Source of the DNA: Microcystis wesenbergii FACHB-1317
GTDB lineage: Bacteria > Cyanobacteriota > Cyanobacteriia > Cyanobacteriales > Microcystaceae
Assembly: GCF_014696875.1 (NCBI RefSeq)
Contig: NZ_JACJQV010000142.1
Location: 1 to 44,096, forward strand
Length of the DNA stretch: 44,096 nt
Direction: 5' to 3'
The notes under the pieces were generated by a model. That model was not told the DNA's origin and did no database searches. It saw only the letters and a list, made by a program, of their open reading frames with translations. The stretch's first letter is position 1. The number at the start of each line of letters is the position of its first letter. Positions 43,382 through 44,096 of this stretch are shown piece after piece. A program made the translations under genes and the position numbers.

Positions 43382-43530
43382 GGGATACAGCTATTAGGGA
43401 TCGGATTTGAGTTTTCAGTTCACTGTTTACTGATCACAGCAGAAGTCTGACGGAGTAGTGGCTTAGATGTGTAATTAATTGTGCTTAGATACTTAGTTTC
43501 TCGAAGAAACCCGTTTTCTAAAATCACAAC

Positions 43531-43968
43531 TTAATCTAATTCATTTGCCGTTTGCAAAACCTCCTCATAAAGTTGACGACTGATGCGAAAATTTGCTGGG
43601 AGTATTAGAGCATCGATTATGGGTTGAACCTTAGAAATCAATCCTCTATTTTTAGCGATTAAAAGAACTCCTAGAACCCCCGTAATTGACCGCCCCAAAC
43701 GCACAGCCTCCCTCCTGCCAAGACGCTCATCAATTAACAATTCATCTGCTTTTAATTCCAAAGCAAGAGCGATTGCTTCTGCTTCGCCAATATCTAAATT
43801 ATAGTCATTGCTCAAACAAGCCACAAGTTCCAAATTAGCGGCTTGTTTAACCTGTATCCAGTTCAGAGAAATTATCGCTTTAATGCGGATATCTTCCTCA
43901 GTTAAATTAGCCAATTCATTGGCAACTGCTTGGGGAATAATAACATTAGTATATAGCAATTCTTGGAG
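43531..43968 (-). pseudogene. DUF3368 PIN-like protein truncated at its N-terminus by an IS630-type element
   Basis: The remaining frame reads LQELLYTNVIIPQAVANELA through ALALELKADELLIDERLGRR to the stop at 43531, the C-terminal four fifths of a DUF3368 (PIN/VapC-like) protein. The missing first 25 or so residues would hold the DTSPI catalytic aspartate. Directly upstream, at 43970, the sequence changes to the end of a transposable element. The TTG at 43959 could still initiate a fragment without activity. Confidence 0.8.
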
Positions 43969-43969
43969 C

Positions 43970-44096
43970 TATGAGGTACAATAGAAAGCAAATAGACAAA
44001 TAATAGAACTTACCAGCTTCCTATGAGACCCTATTCCGTAGATTTTCGCCAAAAAATTATCGATGTCTGGAAGAAAGAAAAAATTTCCATTCGAGG
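43970..44096 (+). mobile_element. Left end of an IS630-family element
   Basis: The element edge is at tatgaggtacaatagaaagc, immediately against the truncated DUF3368 gene; a TA stands at the junction as IS630/Tc1 insertion requires. It continues beyond the window. Confidence 0.65.
44023..44096 (+). CDS. IS630-family transposase, N-terminal start only
   Basis: ATG 44023 gives MRPYSVDFRQKIIDVWKKEK before ISIR at the window end. MRPYSxDFRxKI is the usual start of the helix-turn-helix of IS630 transposases. Incomplete, only 24 codons. Confidence 0.85.
   Translation, partial: MRPYSVDFRQKIIDVWKKEKISIR

Overview
The window reads as chromosomal DNA of a unicellular bloom-forming cyanobacterium, most likely Microcystis or a close relative. 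The evidence is photosystem I genes psaL-psaI, a cyanobacterial zwf-opcA pair, a bicarbonate transporter operon cmpABCD, cobN, many Uma2/DUF29/Rpn-type accessory genes, and very dense small repeats. The repeats include heptamer arrays (CTGATAA/TTATCAG), short elements with 11-bp inverted ends, and a GAAAACGGGTTTC palindrome. The genus is an inference from this style, not from a marker gene.

Layout. 1-330: tail of an IS605-type TnpB. 465-3568: zwf and opcA (oxidative pentose phosphate entry), separated by a heptamer array. 3813-4397: Uma2 nuclease. 4775-5983: pgk (minus). 6147-6557: universal stress protein. 7088-7744: psaL-psaI with a terminator. 7948-10149: minus-strand hybrid histidine kinase whose GAF domain resembles a cyanobacteriochrome. 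10609-14226: cobN. 14429-16409: AAA ATPase plus a DUF4276 gene broken by an in-frame stop. 16631-18272: phosphotransferase-fold kinase and a small zinc-finger-like protein. 18282-19780: three tandem DUF29 genes. 19970-21587: ROK sugar kinase and a convergent NtcA-like regulator. 21779-22417: a small ORF and a decayed gene. 22752-26118: small hypotheticals, class II aldolase, argH and a Nudix hydrolase. 26194-27117: an FGE-sulfatase/C-type-lectin-fold protein whose C-terminus looks like the variable region of a diversity-generating retroelement. 27511-27845: vapB and a vapC cut by a small mobile element. 28235-29317: J-domain protein. 29705-35013: cmpABCD. 35369-37412: PsiE-like protein, mtnB, tRNA-Cys and a secreted small protein. 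37579-40176: large DUF4347/LVIVD/Calx-beta/RTX protein. 40309-42730: Rpn/PD-(D/E)XK nuclease-like genes. 42731-44096: repeats, a duplicated fragment of the DUF4347 gene, a DUF3368 gene cut by an IS630 element, and the start of its transposase.

How it fits together. The housekeeping genes (zwf-opcA, pgk, psaLI, cmpABCD, argH, cobN, mtnB) serve carbon flow, light harvesting, inorganic carbon uptake, arginine and cobamide synthesis, and methionine salvage. They are single units separated by repeat-filled spacers. The accessory genes show recent turnover: tandem duplication (DUF29, Rpn tail), nonsense mutation (DUF4276), insertion of small elements (vapC, DUF3368, FGE-like gene) and fragment duplication (DUF4347). 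The most unusual signals are the likely retroelement-diversified protein at 26194-27117, the cyanobacteriochrome-like kinase with both candidate chromophore cysteines, the repeat arrays that touch start and stop codons, and the palindrome family that keeps its pairing when its bases change.
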